From SM1-73 sp964588305 (GTDB taxonomy: Bacteria; Zixibacteria; MSB-5A5; SM1-73): a DNA stretch of 64,000 nt. Position numbers and translations under genes: made by a program. The stretch covers positions 124,001 to 188,000 of the forward strand of contig CAZPOP010000002.1 of the NCBI GenBank assembly GCA_964588305.1, given 5' to 3'. Below the pieces are notes generated by a model, which saw nothing but the letters and a program-made list of their open reading frames with translations, searched no databases and was not told where the DNA came from. Below, piece after piece: positions 50,594 to 60,139 of the stretch. The first letter of the stretch is position 1, and the number at the start of each line of letters is the position of its first letter.

Positions 50594-53395
50594 ATGGGAC
50601 TATCTGGAATCTTAATTACTATCCTTATCACCGTGTTTGGGGGTTGGTTTGTATTAAAGTATAGGCCAAAGCATGTTATTGCCTTTTGCAAAAAATGCGC
50701 GGCCGCAGTTTATTATGCCCTCAAAACACCTGCCTTTTGTATCAGTTTCCTTGTTGTAGTACTTGTAACAGCCGCCTATCTAATGGTGTTTAGAGATCTT
50801 ATCTCGCCGGAAGATAAACTGGTAGTCGCGATCGCTAATTTCTATCAAATGAGTGGCACGGAAAGGGAAGAAAACAACCGTTTGCTTAATCGCTTAAGTC
50901 TCGAATTAAAAAAGCACCGAGAGGAGATAAATCTAATAGACACGCTTTGTGCAACGAACGACTCTTCGGAAGCAAGAGAGATGGGCAAAAAGATGGGGGC
51001 ACACGTTGTGATCTGGGGCATGATAGAGAAAACGCGAGTGGAAGCAGAAATCGAACCACACATAGCCATATGCCGACCGTTCAAACAGGTCCAGTTAAAA
51101 GCAAGGGAACTGAGCACTGAATCTAGAGTATCAATTGGGGAGTTGGAGAAAATTGACTTTGCGAAGAGAAAGGCTGCCGAGATTGCAGATGTTGTCATGT
51201 TTATATTAGGATTTGCGAAGTACAAACTCGAAGATTATAAAAGTGCGCTAAAAATATTTCAAGAAAGAATTGCTGAGAAAGATGCCGATGTCTGGTTCGG
51301 TATTGGGAATTGTTGTTACTATCTTTACCGTCCCAAGTACGAAAAAGCGTTAGCGGCCTATTGCAAGGCCATCGAGCTTGATTCTGCTTGCGCCAAAGCG
51401 TACTGTAATATTGGTAACATTTTTTTAGAATCCAAAAAGTTCACTGAAGCAATGGAGAAGTTCAAAGAAGGGATAGAAGCAGACTCTAACTTCAGCAATG
51501 CTTATTGCAGCTGGGGCGTGGCCCTTGAGAAAACAGGTCTATTAGACCAAGCCATAGAGAAGTATGAAAAAGCTATTCAGATTGATTCCACCAATGCCGA
51601 GGCTTACAACAACTGGGGGGTAGTGCTGGGCAAGTTAGATAGCCTTGACGCAGCAGTAGAAAAATATAAAAAAGCAATACAAGTTGACCCAAAAAATGTG
51701 ATCGCTTATTTCAACTTGGGCAATACTCTTCTCCACCAGGAAAAATTCGAGAAGGCTGAGGAGAACTATAAAAAAGCTACGGACATTGAGCCAGATTACG
51801 CTGGCGCATATTGCAACTGGGGTGTGACGCTTGCGAAACAGAACATGACAAACAAAGCTATAGGAAAGTATAGAAAAGCGATTCAGGCGGATTCGACGCT
51901 GGCCACAGCTTACCTTAACTTGGGCATAGAGTTCGCCGGTGAGCAGAGATATCAGGAGGCAGTTGCCATATACCGAAAGGCTGCACGCACGGATAGCACG
52001 CTTGCCGCCATTCCGATGCATTGGGGCGTGGCGCTCGCAGGCCTAAATCAAGACGAAGAAGCTATTCAGAAGTTCCGCGACGCTATTGCCCTTGACTCGA
52101 CGGACGCCGATGCTTACTCCAATTTGGCTGTGGCTCTTGCACGCTTGGGGCGCGACCAGGAGGCGATTGCTAAACACGAGGTGGCAATCAGCATAGAACC
52201 CGACGACTATCACATACGGTACAACTATGGAATGTTGCTCACAAAATTGGGAAGGTACGAGGACGCCGCGGCTCAGTTCCGTGAGGGCGTCCATGGGAGC
52301 CGCGGTAGTCGCGACAGTTCGGGTGTATTCTCAATGCTCGGTGTAATTCATTACAAAACCGGAAATCCTGATGCTGCTATTAGCAGTTTTCGCACCGCGA
52401 CTGCTCTTGATCCGGATAATGTTGAGGCTTATCACAATTGGGGCGTGATATTGGGGGATCTTGGTGAACACGAGGAAGCGATCCAGAAGTTCAAACACAC
52501 GATCCGCTTAAGGCCTCAGTATCCAGGCGTCTACACCAATTTGGGAGCCGCCCTTGAGAAGACGGGAAGGCCCCGGCGGGCACAAAAGGCGTTTCGAAAG
52601 GCCACGAAAATCGATCCGGATGATGCCGACGCGTACCACAATTGGGGGGCCACATTGGTGAGAATGGGGGAGTTTGACAAAGCTGCTGAAAAGCTGGAAA
52701 AGGCAATCGTCCTTGATTCCACAAATGCTGTGGCGTATTGTCTTCTGGGGACGACGCTTAAGAAACTAGGTAGAGGCACTGAAGCCATTAGAATGTTCGA
52801 ATATGCGATCAGGGCTGATTCCAACTACGCAGAAGCTTTCTATAACTTGGGGGTGGGGCTTGGGGAAATAGGTGAACACGAGAAAGAGATACAGAACTAC
52901 AACAAAGCACTCGAGATTAACCCACTTTTGCCTGAAGCTTATTACGCGTGGGGTGGGGCTCTCGCGCGGTCGGGTAGGTCCCTTGATGCAATTGACAAGT
53001 ACAGAATCGGTATCCAGCTAAGGCCCGACTATGCCGAGGCATACCTGAATTGGGGTATCGTACTTAGGAATCTCAAGAGATACGAAGAGGCTATCCAGAA
53101 ATGTGAAAAAGCAACTGAGATCCAGCCCACCTTTGCGGAAGCATATACTGAGTGGGGTATGGAATTGGGCTGCTTGGGGAAGTCAGACCAAGAAATAGAG
53201 AAGTACAAGAAGGCAATTGCGCTGAAACCCGATCTTGTTGAGCCACATGCTAACTTGGCTCTTGCATACCAGAGGATCGGCGACAAACGGGGGGCAGCGA
53301 GGGAGTATCGGATAGCTTTTAAGTTGTTTACTAAGCAAGGTAGGTACGCTGATGCGAAAAGATGCGAACGCATTTTGAAAGAATTGGTAAACTGA
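50594..53395 (+). CDS. Membrane-anchored protein with about 20 TPR repeats
   Basis: A 933-residue protein. Two N-terminal hydrophobic helices (about 5-22 and 46-66) anchor it. Residues about 75-170 form a small alpha/beta domain reminiscent of TolB-N/FlgO-like modules (VVAIANFYQM, AREMGKKMGAHVVIWGMIEKT). From about 240 to the end I count about 20 tetratricopeptide repeats with the pattern AY.NWGV.L...G..EEAI.KY.KAI..DP, the tenth longer (an HGSRGSRDS insertion). TPR arrays of this size bind several protein partners. AGGGGACG precedes the ATG. Neighbours on the same strand: ispG upstream, a glycosyltransferase downstream. Function unknown. Confidence 0.85.
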   Translation: MGLSGILITILITVFGGWFVLKYRPKHVIAFCKKCAAAVYYALKTPAFCISFLVVVLVTAAYLMVFRDLISPEDKLVVAIANFYQMSGTEREENNRLLNRLSLELKKHREEINLIDTLCATNDSSEAREMGKKMGAHVVIWGMIEKTRVEAEIEPHIAICRPFKQVQLKARELSTESRVSIGELEKIDFAKRKAAEIADVVMFILGFAKYKLEDYKSALKIFQERIAEKDADVWFGIGNCCYYLYRPKYEKALAAYCKAIELDSACAKAYCNIGNIFLESKKFTEAMEKFKEGIEADSNFSNAYCSWGVALEKTGLLDQAIEKYEKAIQIDSTNAEAYNNWGVVLGKLDSLDAAVEKYKKAIQVDPKNVIAYFNLGNTLLHQEKFEKAEENYKKATDIEPDYAGAYCNWGVTLAKQNMTNKAIGKYRKAIQADSTLATAYLNLGIEFAGEQRYQEAVAIYRKAARTDSTLAAIPMHWGVALAGLNQDEEAIQKFRDAIALDSTDADAYSNLAVALARLGRDQEAIAKHEVAISIEPDDYHIRYNYGMLLTKLGRYEDAAAQFREGVHGSRGSRDSSGVFSMLGVIHYKTGNPDAAISSFRTATALDPDNVEAYHNWGVILGDLGEHEEAIQKFKHTIRLRPQYPGVYTNLGAALEKTGRPRRAQKAFRKATKIDPDDADAYHNWGATLVRMGEFDKAAEKLEKAIVLDSTNAVAYCLLGTTLKKLGRGTEAIRMFEYAIRADSNYAEAFYNLGVGLGEIGEHEKEIQNYNKALEINPLLPEAYYAWGGALARSGRSLDAIDKYRIGIQLRPDYAEAYLNWGIVLRNLKRYEEAIQKCEKATEIQPTFAEAYTEWGMELGCLGKSDQEIEKYKKAIALKPDLVEPHANLALAYQRIGDKRGAAREYRIAFKLFTKQGRYADAKRCERILKELVN

Positions 53396-53416
53396 TGTGT
53401 CCTGTCAGCTGTTGAT

Positions 53417-53499
53417 GCACCGGTATTAGGAAATGCCGGTGCTGTTCCCGGGTTTGCTTCGGGAATTCTTCCGCCTCCGGCATGAACCATGCGGTTCAT
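53417..53499. repeat. Cluster of three intergenic hairpins
   Basis: GCACCGG (53417-53423) pairs with CCGGTGC (53436-53442); TTCCCG (53445-53450) with CGGGAA (53460-53465); ATGAACC (53482-53488) with GGTTCAT (53493-53499). All are in the gap after the TPR gene. The first lacks a T-run, so a simple terminator is unlikely. Confidence 0.55.
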
Positions 53500-53635
53500 A
53501 CCTTTGACGCGGTCTTGAGACCATTCCCGAAGCATCATAAATTCCGACGGTTTCGACGTATAACCGTTTAAGCAACTGGATATGCGTTGATCACCAACAT
53601 ACAAGAAAAGGGATAATGAATAGAGGGCTTCAATT

Positions 53636-54679
53636 ATGCTGAAAGATATTGAAAAGCATTACACTTTTGTCGACCTGAATGGAGAAAAGCTAGACGTGGC
53701 CGGGAGGAAAGGTACAGATCAACATAAAAAGGTCTACGAAGATTTCTCCTTCGATTTCACTTCCATAATCCTGATCTCCGCGGAGAGGGGAGAGGATACC
53801 AGAAAATGCGTCGAAAGCATATTCGATCATACCCCTGAGCCTTTTGAGATTATAATATCCGATGTAGGATCGTCGGAGGACACAAAGACAATCTTGACAG
53901 AGTTAAAAGGATCGAATTCAAATATTCATGTGATATGCAACACCTCAAGTACCGGGACCACGGGACAGAGAAATCAAGGAATTCATGTTTCTAAGGGAGG
54001 GCTCCTGGTATTTATGGATAACGACGTCTTAGCTCTGCCCCGTTGGTTAGAATCCCTTAAGAAGGTGATTCTAAACGATGAAAAGATTGGAGCAGTAGGA
54101 GCCAAGCTTTTGAAACCGGACGGGCTTTCTGTTTACTACTGCGGAGCCCATGCTGTTACTTTGGAAAAAGACGGGAAGATATATGGCATTGGATTGGATA
54201 AAGGAAAAGAACTCTCTGAGCTGAGAAAAGATGACCCCATCGCCCAAGTGGAGGGTGAAGTACCGTGGTATTCGACTACCACCCTTCTTCTTAGAAGGGA
54301 CGCGGTCTATAAATGTGGTGGATTCGATGATATCAGAGGGGGAAAAGGGATATTCATTGCCAATGAGGACAAGGACCTTTCTCTGGCCTTGAGAAAAGAA
54401 GGTTTCAAAATCTGGTATTGTCCTCAGGCCGAAACGATTCACAACCATGACTATTCCAAGATTGACAGGGGCGACAAATATCACAAGGCTTACAGATTGA
54501 GGATGGATCAGATTGAGAAGGATACCTTGTATTTTATGAGAAAGTGGGATATAACTTATCTTTTGGAAGAACTTCCACATGAGGATAATACAAAGAAATT
54601 GGTGGATGACAAGTTGACTCCTGCCACGCTCGATCTCTCATCCCTTCCTTATTCGGATGACCTTGTTACACTGAAATAG
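53636..54679 (+). CDS. Family 2 glycosyltransferase
   Basis: A 347-residue GT-A glycosyltransferase. The core begins TSIILISAERGEDTRKCVESIF, continues EIIISDVGSSEDTK and TGQRNQGIHVSKGGLLVFMDNDVLALP, where the DxD metal site is MDNDV. The C-terminal half includes EVPWYSTTTLLLRRDAVYKCGGFDD and an IANEDKDLSLALRKEGFKIWY segment, as in rhamnosyl- and galactofuranosyl-type enzymes; donor and acceptor are unknown. GAGGG lies about eight bases before the ATG. The first 38 residues are family-specific. Confidence 0.85.
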   Translation: MLKDIEKHYTFVDLNGEKLDVAGRKGTDQHKKVYEDFSFDFTSIILISAERGEDTRKCVESIFDHTPEPFEIIISDVGSSEDTKTILTELKGSNSNIHVICNTSSTGTTGQRNQGIHVSKGGLLVFMDNDVLALPRWLESLKKVILNDEKIGAVGAKLLKPDGLSVYYCGAHAVTLEKDGKIYGIGLDKGKELSELRKDDPIAQVEGEVPWYSTTTLLLRRDAVYKCGGFDDIRGGKGIFIANEDKDLSLALRKEGFKIWYCPQAETIHNHDYSKIDRGDKYHKAYRLRMDQIEKDTLYFMRKWDITYLLEELPHEDNTKKLVDDKLTPATLDLSSLPYSDDLVTLK

Positions 54680-54693
54680 TCTCTAGAGTAAAG

Positions 54694-54720
54694 GGGGCGA
54701 ATCTGTAGATTCGCCCCTAC
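54694..54720. repeat. CTAC-tailed perfect hairpin, downstream of the DUF885 gene
   Basis: GGGGCGAATCT, loop GT, AGATTCGCCCC, then TAC. It lies 15 bp past the end of the plus-strand glycosyltransferase and 15 bp before the minus-strand DUF885 stop. Confidence 0.7.
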
Positions 54721-54734
54721 GGTCTCAATCCTTG

Positions 54735-56549
54735 CTATGACTCTAACTTGCGCGTGCTTATGTAGTCATCAACTACGTCTTCCAACAAATCCAAAGGCAA
54801 ACTGCCATTCTCCAGCAATGTCATGTGGAAGTCTTTTAAATCGAAATTTGGCCCAAGCTCATTTTTGGCTTTATCCCGGAGTTCTTGAATTTTGAGTCTG
54901 CCTATGGTGTACGAGCAAGCCTGGCCCGGCCATACTATGTACCGGTCGATTTCGTTGACAGAGCTCCACCCCAGATTATCCTGCATGTATTTTGCCGCCT
55001 GCTGTTTGGTCCATCTTTTGTGGTGAATGCCCGCATCTACCACAATCCGCACTGCCCGGAAAAGCTGCGAATTGAGTTCTGCTATCCGGGAATAGACGTC
55101 CGGCAGCCAGCCCAGTTCCATCGCCAGGTTCTGGACATACATGGCCCATCCTTCGCCGAACCCTGATATGAAGTACAGGTTCTTGAACATCCGATTCTGG
55201 GTTAACTCCTGCTGAAGTGCGATTTGATAATGATGCCCGGGAACGGTTTCATGATAGGTTAGAGAACGCATACCGGGCTTGGCCATGGTATACGTCATGT
55301 TGACATAAAACGTCGCCTTTCTCTTTCCATCCACAGATGCCGGCTCGTAATAGGTCAATCCTGTCTGCTCCTTGTATTCAGGAACAGGCTGGACCGTAAC
55401 CTCGGTTTTCGGTATGTATTTGAATGCTTGGGGCAGCCGCAAAAGAGCGCTGTCGAGCAGAGACTGATAATCGCTTAAGACCATCTCCCTTTTCTCTTCG
55501 CCGTCGGGATAATAGAACCTGTCCTGATTCTCGGGAGCGTCCCAGGTCGCCCGGTACTGATTCATCAACGCTCCAAAGGTGGTATCTCCGCTGACTCCCA
55601 GTGAGTCCAGAAGGACTCTGGCTTTATCCTGAAGTGATTTTGCCTCCTTCAGTCCGAGTTGAAAAACCTCCTCTGGTGTCATCCTTGCCGATGTATGAAG
55701 TTTCAGAGTGTAAGCGTAATATTCGTCTCCATCCGGCAACTTCCATACCCCGGCCAGACTGTCGGCCTCTTGCGCGGAGATCTTCACTTGATCTAGGAAC
55801 TCCTGGTACGCCGGATAAATCTTGGCTTCGGTGGTCGATGCAGCCTTGCGGCATAAATCTTCTGCAGTCGCGGAGTCGACGTCGCTCAGCGATGCAAGTT
55901 TGTCTTTAAAGCCGGAATACAATATATTTGCCTCCGGCTCCGGCATTGTAAAATCATCCATGTCTGTGATGACCCTGTCGATTATGAAGGCCGGTGGTAA
56001 TACGCCCTTCTTTTCCTGAACCTTGATCCGCTCTTTGACCTGATGAACTCGAATCGGAATCTTCTCCAGACGCCGTATGTAATCCTGGGCGTCCTGCAGA
56101 TCTTCGATGATGTGGTATTCTGTCATCAGGTTGGCCATCTGGTTGTGCACCCCAAAGAGGTGGTCGATCTGATATCTGTGGTCGGCGAACTTCTCACCTT
56201 CAAGCTGTACCTCCAGAAACCAGGTCAGTATCTTGGCATCGATGTTCTGGGATCGGGTAATTTTCGTAGTATCAATCGCCTTCAACTGCCCCAGATATTT
56301 CCTTGCCAGATCGTTATTGGCCCTCATGCCGTCACCTGAGGCATCGTCGAGCCCGGCTCGATCGAAGGAATATCCGCTTTTCTTAGACAGGCCCAGCTCG
56401 GAGCCCTTCTCGGGATTAAGCATCAAATATTCCCGAAAATAATCATCGAACAGCTTCTCGATTTTGGCCGACTCCCGATTTGCAGATTGCTGGCATGCCG
56501 GAATGATGATGGCGGCCAGAAGCAGCAATGCTAAAGCTACCCGTTTCAT
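54735..56549 (-). CDS. DUF885 lipoprotein, zinc-metallopeptidase-like
   Basis: A 604-residue lipoprotein (ATG at 56549 with AAGGGAGAG; signal peptide with lipobox IIPAC, lipidated Cys at about residue 19). The DUF885 domain fills the rest; its best-conserved part is TYHETVPGHHYQIALQQELTQ, a gluzincin-like H-E-x-x-x-G-H motif. Further family patterns are GFGEGWAMYVQNLAMELGW and WPGQACSYTIGRLKIQELR. The family is related to M32-type carboxypeptidases and is presumed to act on peptides at the cell surface; activity is unproven. CTAC-tailed hairpins lie on both sides of the gene. Confidence 0.85.
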   Translation of the reverse strand: MKRVALALLLLAAIIIPACQQSANRESAKIEKLFDDYFREYLMLNPEKGSELGLSKKSGYSFDRAGLDDASGDGMRANNDLARKYLGQLKAIDTTKITRSQNIDAKILTWFLEVQLEGEKFADHRYQIDHLFGVHNQMANLMTEYHIIEDLQDAQDYIRRLEKIPIRVHQVKERIKVQEKKGVLPPAFIIDRVITDMDDFTMPEPEANILYSGFKDKLASLSDVDSATAEDLCRKAASTTEAKIYPAYQEFLDQVKISAQEADSLAGVWKLPDGDEYYAYTLKLHTSARMTPEEVFQLGLKEAKSLQDKARVLLDSLGVSGDTTFGALMNQYRATWDAPENQDRFYYPDGEEKREMVLSDYQSLLDSALLRLPQAFKYIPKTEVTVQPVPEYKEQTGLTYYEPASVDGKRKATFYVNMTYTMAKPGMRSLTYHETVPGHHYQIALQQELTQNRMFKNLYFISGFGEGWAMYVQNLAMELGWLPDVYSRIAELNSQLFRAVRIVVDAGIHHKRWTKQQAAKYMQDNLGWSSVNEIDRYIVWPGQACSYTIGRLKIQELRDKAKNELGPNFDLKDFHMTLLENGSLPLDLLEDVVDDYISTRKLES

Positions 56550-56625
56550 GATCTCTCCCTTGTTTGAATGATACATAGATCGTTTCCGAAATTCTCCTGT
56601 TTCCCTCAACTGCGAAAGATGAGAA

Positions 56626-56651
56626 GGGCGAATCTGAAGATTCACCCCTAC
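56626..56651. repeat. CTAC-tailed hairpin, upstream of the DUF885 gene
   Basis: GGGCGAATCT, loop GA, AGATTCACCC, then CTAC; one G-to-A mismatch in the stem. Same orientation and sequence family as 54694-54720. Confidence 0.7.
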
Positions 56652-56684
56652 AACGATTCTGGCTGGTTCAATTCATCGTCGTGT

Positions 56685-58886
56685 CTATTTGAGTAACGTC
56701 ATCTTCTTGGTCTGTTTGTAATTTCCGGCAGTCAACTGATAAAAATAGATTCCGCTGACAAGATTCTTTCCCTTGTCATCGTTCCCATCCCAGGTGACTT
56801 TATAGTTGCCTGCCTGTTTCGGCTCATCCACCAGAGTCCTGACGTGTTGTCCCAGGATGTTGTATATTTTGAGAGTGACATGGGTAAAGGGACCGTCCGC
56901 AGTGGGCAGCCCTTCGACTTCGCTCAGGACAAGTCCGCGGTCCGCTGCTTTTGTCTGCCCACTGCCTATTGTATACTGGATAATGGTGGCCGCGTTAAAG
57001 GGATTTGGATAATTCTGGAAAAGAACAAAGGTTATCGGCCTTTGGTCTTCCTCAGAATCGACCCAGGTGGTGGTATCAATGCAAAGAGTCAGCGGGATTT
57101 CGACCGGATCAAGCAGGTGACTTTTGTCCGAACTGCTTATGGTTAGGTCGGCATGATAGACTCCCTGAGGATAAGAGAGCCGATCAAAGGTGAGGTTCAG
57201 GATTTTGCCTTCTCCTGGTTGAATTGTTCCCTTCATCGAGTCGACCGAAGCCCAGCTTGGTCTGATTTTCACCCACAAGGAATCCTCCAGATAATCTTCA
57301 TTCCAGATCACTTCAAGCCCGACAGTGCCATCCTGATTTTGAGTCCCTACGGTGGCGGAAAGGGTATCGCCGAGTGCATGATATTGAAAAGCTATTTCAC
57401 CATTGTCGGTAAGGATGGTTTGAAAAGTGTAGCGACCACCAGTGGCACAACGACGCATATTCAGGAAGGATATTACCGCTGAGTCGGACTCGTTTGAATA
57501 GAAGTATATTCTGGAGCCATCGGAGAGGATCAAATCGTCCCAAAACGGAGCGACGAGATTGTAAGGTCCCCAAAGCCAGGGCAACGGTTTGTTGACATAG
57601 CAGCCGGGAACTGAATCCATTGCATCGGTAAAGCTAATCCAGCCATTTGAGGAGATACACAGGCTGTCAAAGAGGCTTCCATAAAACGGGAAAGGAAAGC
57701 CCAGTGGGAAAAATCCGTAGTTTTCATCGTTATCGCCGGAGTCTCCAATCTCTTCCCCAAAACCTGTGATGTCTACCCAGGAATAGCCAGACCCATCCTG
57801 TAGGTTTTTGTCCGTCCAGGTATATCCGAATTTATCCGAGCCTCCCATCCAGGTTTGCTCCTGTATATCCATCTCAATATCAAAATCCAATGGCAATCCC
57901 CCGGAATTTGTCAGAGTCAATTCCCCAAAGGCCTTGCCTTCCGAAATCAAGGTTACATCAAAGAAATTCGGGTTTATGATAAGCTCGGCCGCCTTTTTGG
58001 GAGTCGCCCAAGCCTGGTTGGATCCGTCGCTTTCGTCCTCAAGATGCCAGGAAGTAATCGTGTAAAAGTAAGTTTGGTTGTTGAGCACATTAGTATCGGC
58101 GTAATGAAACTCAGAAGAGGAAACAGAAGCGATCAAAGAGGCGTCTGATATGTAAACGCCTGAGTCGGAACGATAGATCCTGAAGCTATCCACTTCGCAG
58201 AGTTCATCTCCGTTTGTCACAATCACGGCTCGGATCATTATGTTGTAATCGTTAGGGTGCCATTCAAAATGCGGGGATTCTCTCATTCCCCAAAAAGAGT
58301 TTCCCACGTTTGAGAAACCATCAGTCCCGACCAAAGGAGACAAAGGGGTTTCCTCCAGCCAGTGAAAAACAACCCAGAAGCCCACAGAGTCGTCCATCAA
58401 CAGACTGTGCTCGACTTCCACCCACTGTCCTCCAACTCCAACGCTGTCCTCGCCGGTGGCTTGAGCCGGCACCGAATCGAGGAAGGTATTTCGCGGAATT
58501 CCTCCGCTGTCCAAATTGACCGTGATGCAAAAAGGTGCTTGGTAGTCATAGCTTGAATCGAGATCAGCACCCTGGTAGCTTATGAAGATCTTGGATTTCA
58601 GAAGGTAGCATGGAACATCAGGCGGGATCATCTTGACCGCCAGACAATTATGATGCCACTGGGAAGATACATACATAGGATGATCCATTGAACCAGAATC
58701 ATAAGAAATCTCGGAGGTGTCGGGATCCGGCTTAAACCAGAAAAGTGGAACCTGTGCATCCTGGTCGCTGACTGCGGTTAAAAAAGAAGGAGGGAGAAGC
58801 TCGTCGGCATGTGCGTGCCAGGCAAATGATAGAATGCAAAGAAGGGCCAAGAGAAGAGGGGGTGCGAACGATTTTACTTTCACCAT
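56685..58886 (-). CDS. Secreted Ig-like protein with T9SS-type sorting domain and in-frame repeat insertion
   Basis: A 733-residue exported protein: signal peptide to about residue 27; a large beta-rich region (about 30-600) with IgSF/fibronectin-like and propeller-like segments (e.g. GYTWTDKNLQDGSGYSWVDI, LGFPFPFYGSLFDSLCISSNGW); and, from about 635, the FlgD-like sorting domain FVLFQNYPNPFNAAT, then KIYNILGQHVRTLV, SGIYFYQL and final KMTLLK. Inside that domain an extra block of about 22 residues (KAADRGLVLSEVEGLPTAD) separates two strands that are contiguous in the paralogous 8.2-kb protein; it is encoded by a palindromic repeat at 56899-56965. Function is probably adhesion; no catalytic residue identified. 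Confidence 0.82.
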   Translation of the reverse strand: MVKVKSFAPPLLLALLCILSFAWHAHADELLPPSFLTAVSDQDAQVPLFWFKPDPDTSEISYDSGSMDHPMYVSSQWHHNCLAVKMIPPDVPCYLLKSKIFISYQGADLDSSYDYQAPFCITVNLDSGGIPRNTFLDSVPAQATGEDSVGVGGQWVEVEHSLLMDDSVGFWVVFHWLEETPLSPLVGTDGFSNVGNSFWGMRESPHFEWHPNDYNIMIRAVIVTNGDELCEVDSFRIYRSDSGVYISDASLIASVSSSEFHYADTNVLNNQTYFYTITSWHLEDESDGSNQAWATPKKAAELIINPNFFDVTLISEGKAFGELTLTNSGGLPLDFDIEMDIQEQTWMGGSDKFGYTWTDKNLQDGSGYSWVDITGFGEEIGDSGDNDENYGFFPLGFPFPFYGSLFDSLCISSNGWISFTDAMDSVPGCYVNKPLPWLWGPYNLVAPFWDDLILSDGSRIYFYSNESDSAVISFLNMRRCATGGRYTFQTILTDNGEIAFQYHALGDTLSATVGTQNQDGTVGLEVIWNEDYLEDSLWVKIRPSWASVDSMKGTIQPGEGKILNLTFDRLSYPQGVYHADLTISSSDKSHLLDPVEIPLTLCIDTTTWVDSEEDQRPITFVLFQNYPNPFNAATIIQYTIGSGQTKAADRGLVLSEVEGLPTADGPFTHVTLKIYNILGQHVRTLVDEPKQAGNYKVTWDGNDDKGKNLVSGIYFYQLTAGNYKQTKKMTLLK
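56899..56965. repeat. Palindromic repeat inserted in-frame in the T9SS-tailed gene
   Basis: Eleven-base arms GCAGTGGGCAG (56899-56909) and CTGCCCACTGC (56955-56965) enclose CTTCGACTTCGCTCAGGACA and a short GC-rich remainder. It shares the CTTCGAC..CGCTCAG core with 23107-23160. Translated on the minus strand it reads LVLSEVEG. Confidence 0.78.
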
Positions 58887-58945
58887 CCACCCAAATGAAA
58901 GTCAGACTACCCGATCCATGGTTCCCTGCCAATGGGATTGATTTC

Positions 58946-58974
58946 ATGATATCATGCAAGCGCTAAAGAGTCAA
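58946..58974 (-). promoter_or_regulatory. Promoter of the T9SS-tailed 56.7-kb gene
   Basis: On the minus strand, TTGACT (58969-58974), a 17-bp spacer and TATCAT (58946-58951). The leader is about 55 nt. Both hexamers are 5 of 6 to consensus. Confidence 0.72.
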
Positions 58975-59089
58975 GACATTTTCAAAAAAACATGCGCCCC
59001 GAATGCAAACCATGTTCCTTTGAGAAGGAGTATCAGAAAATATTGGAGAGAAGATGACGGGATGATTCAAAGAAGAAAGGAGGATCGGT

Positions 59090-60016
59090 TTAAACAATCT
59101 CTAACATTCTGTCTATGGATTTTTTTGCCCGTTTGGCAATATTGGCGGGAACCTCCACCTGGTACACCATATCCTCCAGAGACCATAAGATTTTTTCTAA
59201 ATTATTCAATTTCATGTTAGAACAGTCAGACAGGATACTGGCGGGGTAAAACTTCCTATTTGGGTTCTCTTTCCGCAGCCGATGGAGTATGCCGATCTCC
59301 GTCCCGATGATGAATTCCTCTGAATCGCTTTCCTTGGCGTGTCTGCAGATTCCAGAAGTGGAAAGCACCTTATCTGCCATGGCGATGACGTCCGGCGTAC
59401 ATTCGGGATGGACCAAGACCTCAGCCTTAGGATAGAGAGCTTTCTTCTTCAATATGTCCTCGGCTAGGATGCGCCTGTGCGTGGGACAATAACCTTCCCA
59501 CAGAATCATCTTGCGATTGGCCTCTTTGGAAGTGTAGTCTCCCAGGTATTTATCCGGGATAAAAAGAATCTCCTTCTCTTTGGGGATGGCTTGAACCACC
59601 TTGACTGCGTTGGCGGAGGTACAGCAATAGTCCGTCTCTGCTTTTATTTCTGCAGTGGTATTGATGTAGGAAACCACCACGGCACCGGGATGTTTCTTCT
59701 TCATTTCGTTTAATTGTCTCAAGGTGATCATGTTTGCCATGGCACATCCGGCATTCTTGTCCGGCATCAAGACGATTTTATTGGGAGACAGAATCTTGGC
59801 GGTTTCGGCCATGAAGTGTACTCCACAGAAGAGTATAACCTCTGCCTCGGTCGTAGCGGCCTTTTGGCTTAGATCCAAAGAGTCCCCCACGAAATCGGCA
59901 ATATCCTGAACCTCTCCGATCTGGTAGTTGTGTGCCAAGAAGATGGCGTTTCGTTCTTCTTTGAGCTTCAGGATGTCATTTACCAGTTTTTCGTCTTTTG
60001 CTTCCGGACTACTCAT
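59090..60016 (-). CDS. nadA: Quinolinate synthase A
   Basis: Makes quinolinate from iminoaspartate and dihydroxyacetone phosphate in NAD biosynthesis, using a 4Fe-4S cluster held by three cysteines. The 308-residue length is normal. Diagnostic parts: LAHNYQIGEVQDIADFVGDSL, VILFCGVHFMAETAKILSP, PDKNAGCAMANM, CTSANAVKV and HPECTPDVI. GGGGTGATTT precedes the ATG. The DUF1858 gene 123 bp upstream lies on the same strand. Confidence 0.95.
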   Translation of the reverse strand: MSSPEAKDEKLVNDILKLKEERNAIFLAHNYQIGEVQDIADFVGDSLDLSQKAATTEAEVILFCGVHFMAETAKILSPNKIVLMPDKNAGCAMANMITLRQLNEMKKKHPGAVVVSYINTTAEIKAETDYCCTSANAVKVVQAIPKEKEILFIPDKYLGDYTSKEANRKMILWEGYCPTHRRILAEDILKKKALYPKAEVLVHPECTPDVIAMADKVLSTSGICRHAKESDSEEFIIGTEIGILHRLRKENPNRKFYPASILSDCSNMKLNNLEKILWSLEDMVYQVEVPANIAKRAKKSIDRMLEIV

Positions 60017-60139
60017 TGTAAATCACCCCAAAAATGAGTCTTTGACCCAGACAGGCTCATGCGAGAGCTCGTCGGCTGAGACTTCCATCTGAATGCCCCG
60101 AGGAGATTGAGACGAAGCTGAAGCCTAGAATGCTGCTTC

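Noticed and set aside
53029..53604. Minus-strand 191-codon frame opposite the TPR gene
   Set aside because: Antisense shadow of repetitive TPR coding sequence.
58954..59220. Plus-strand 88-codon frame across the nadA 3' end
   Set aside because: Antisense to nadA, with no ribosome site or domain.
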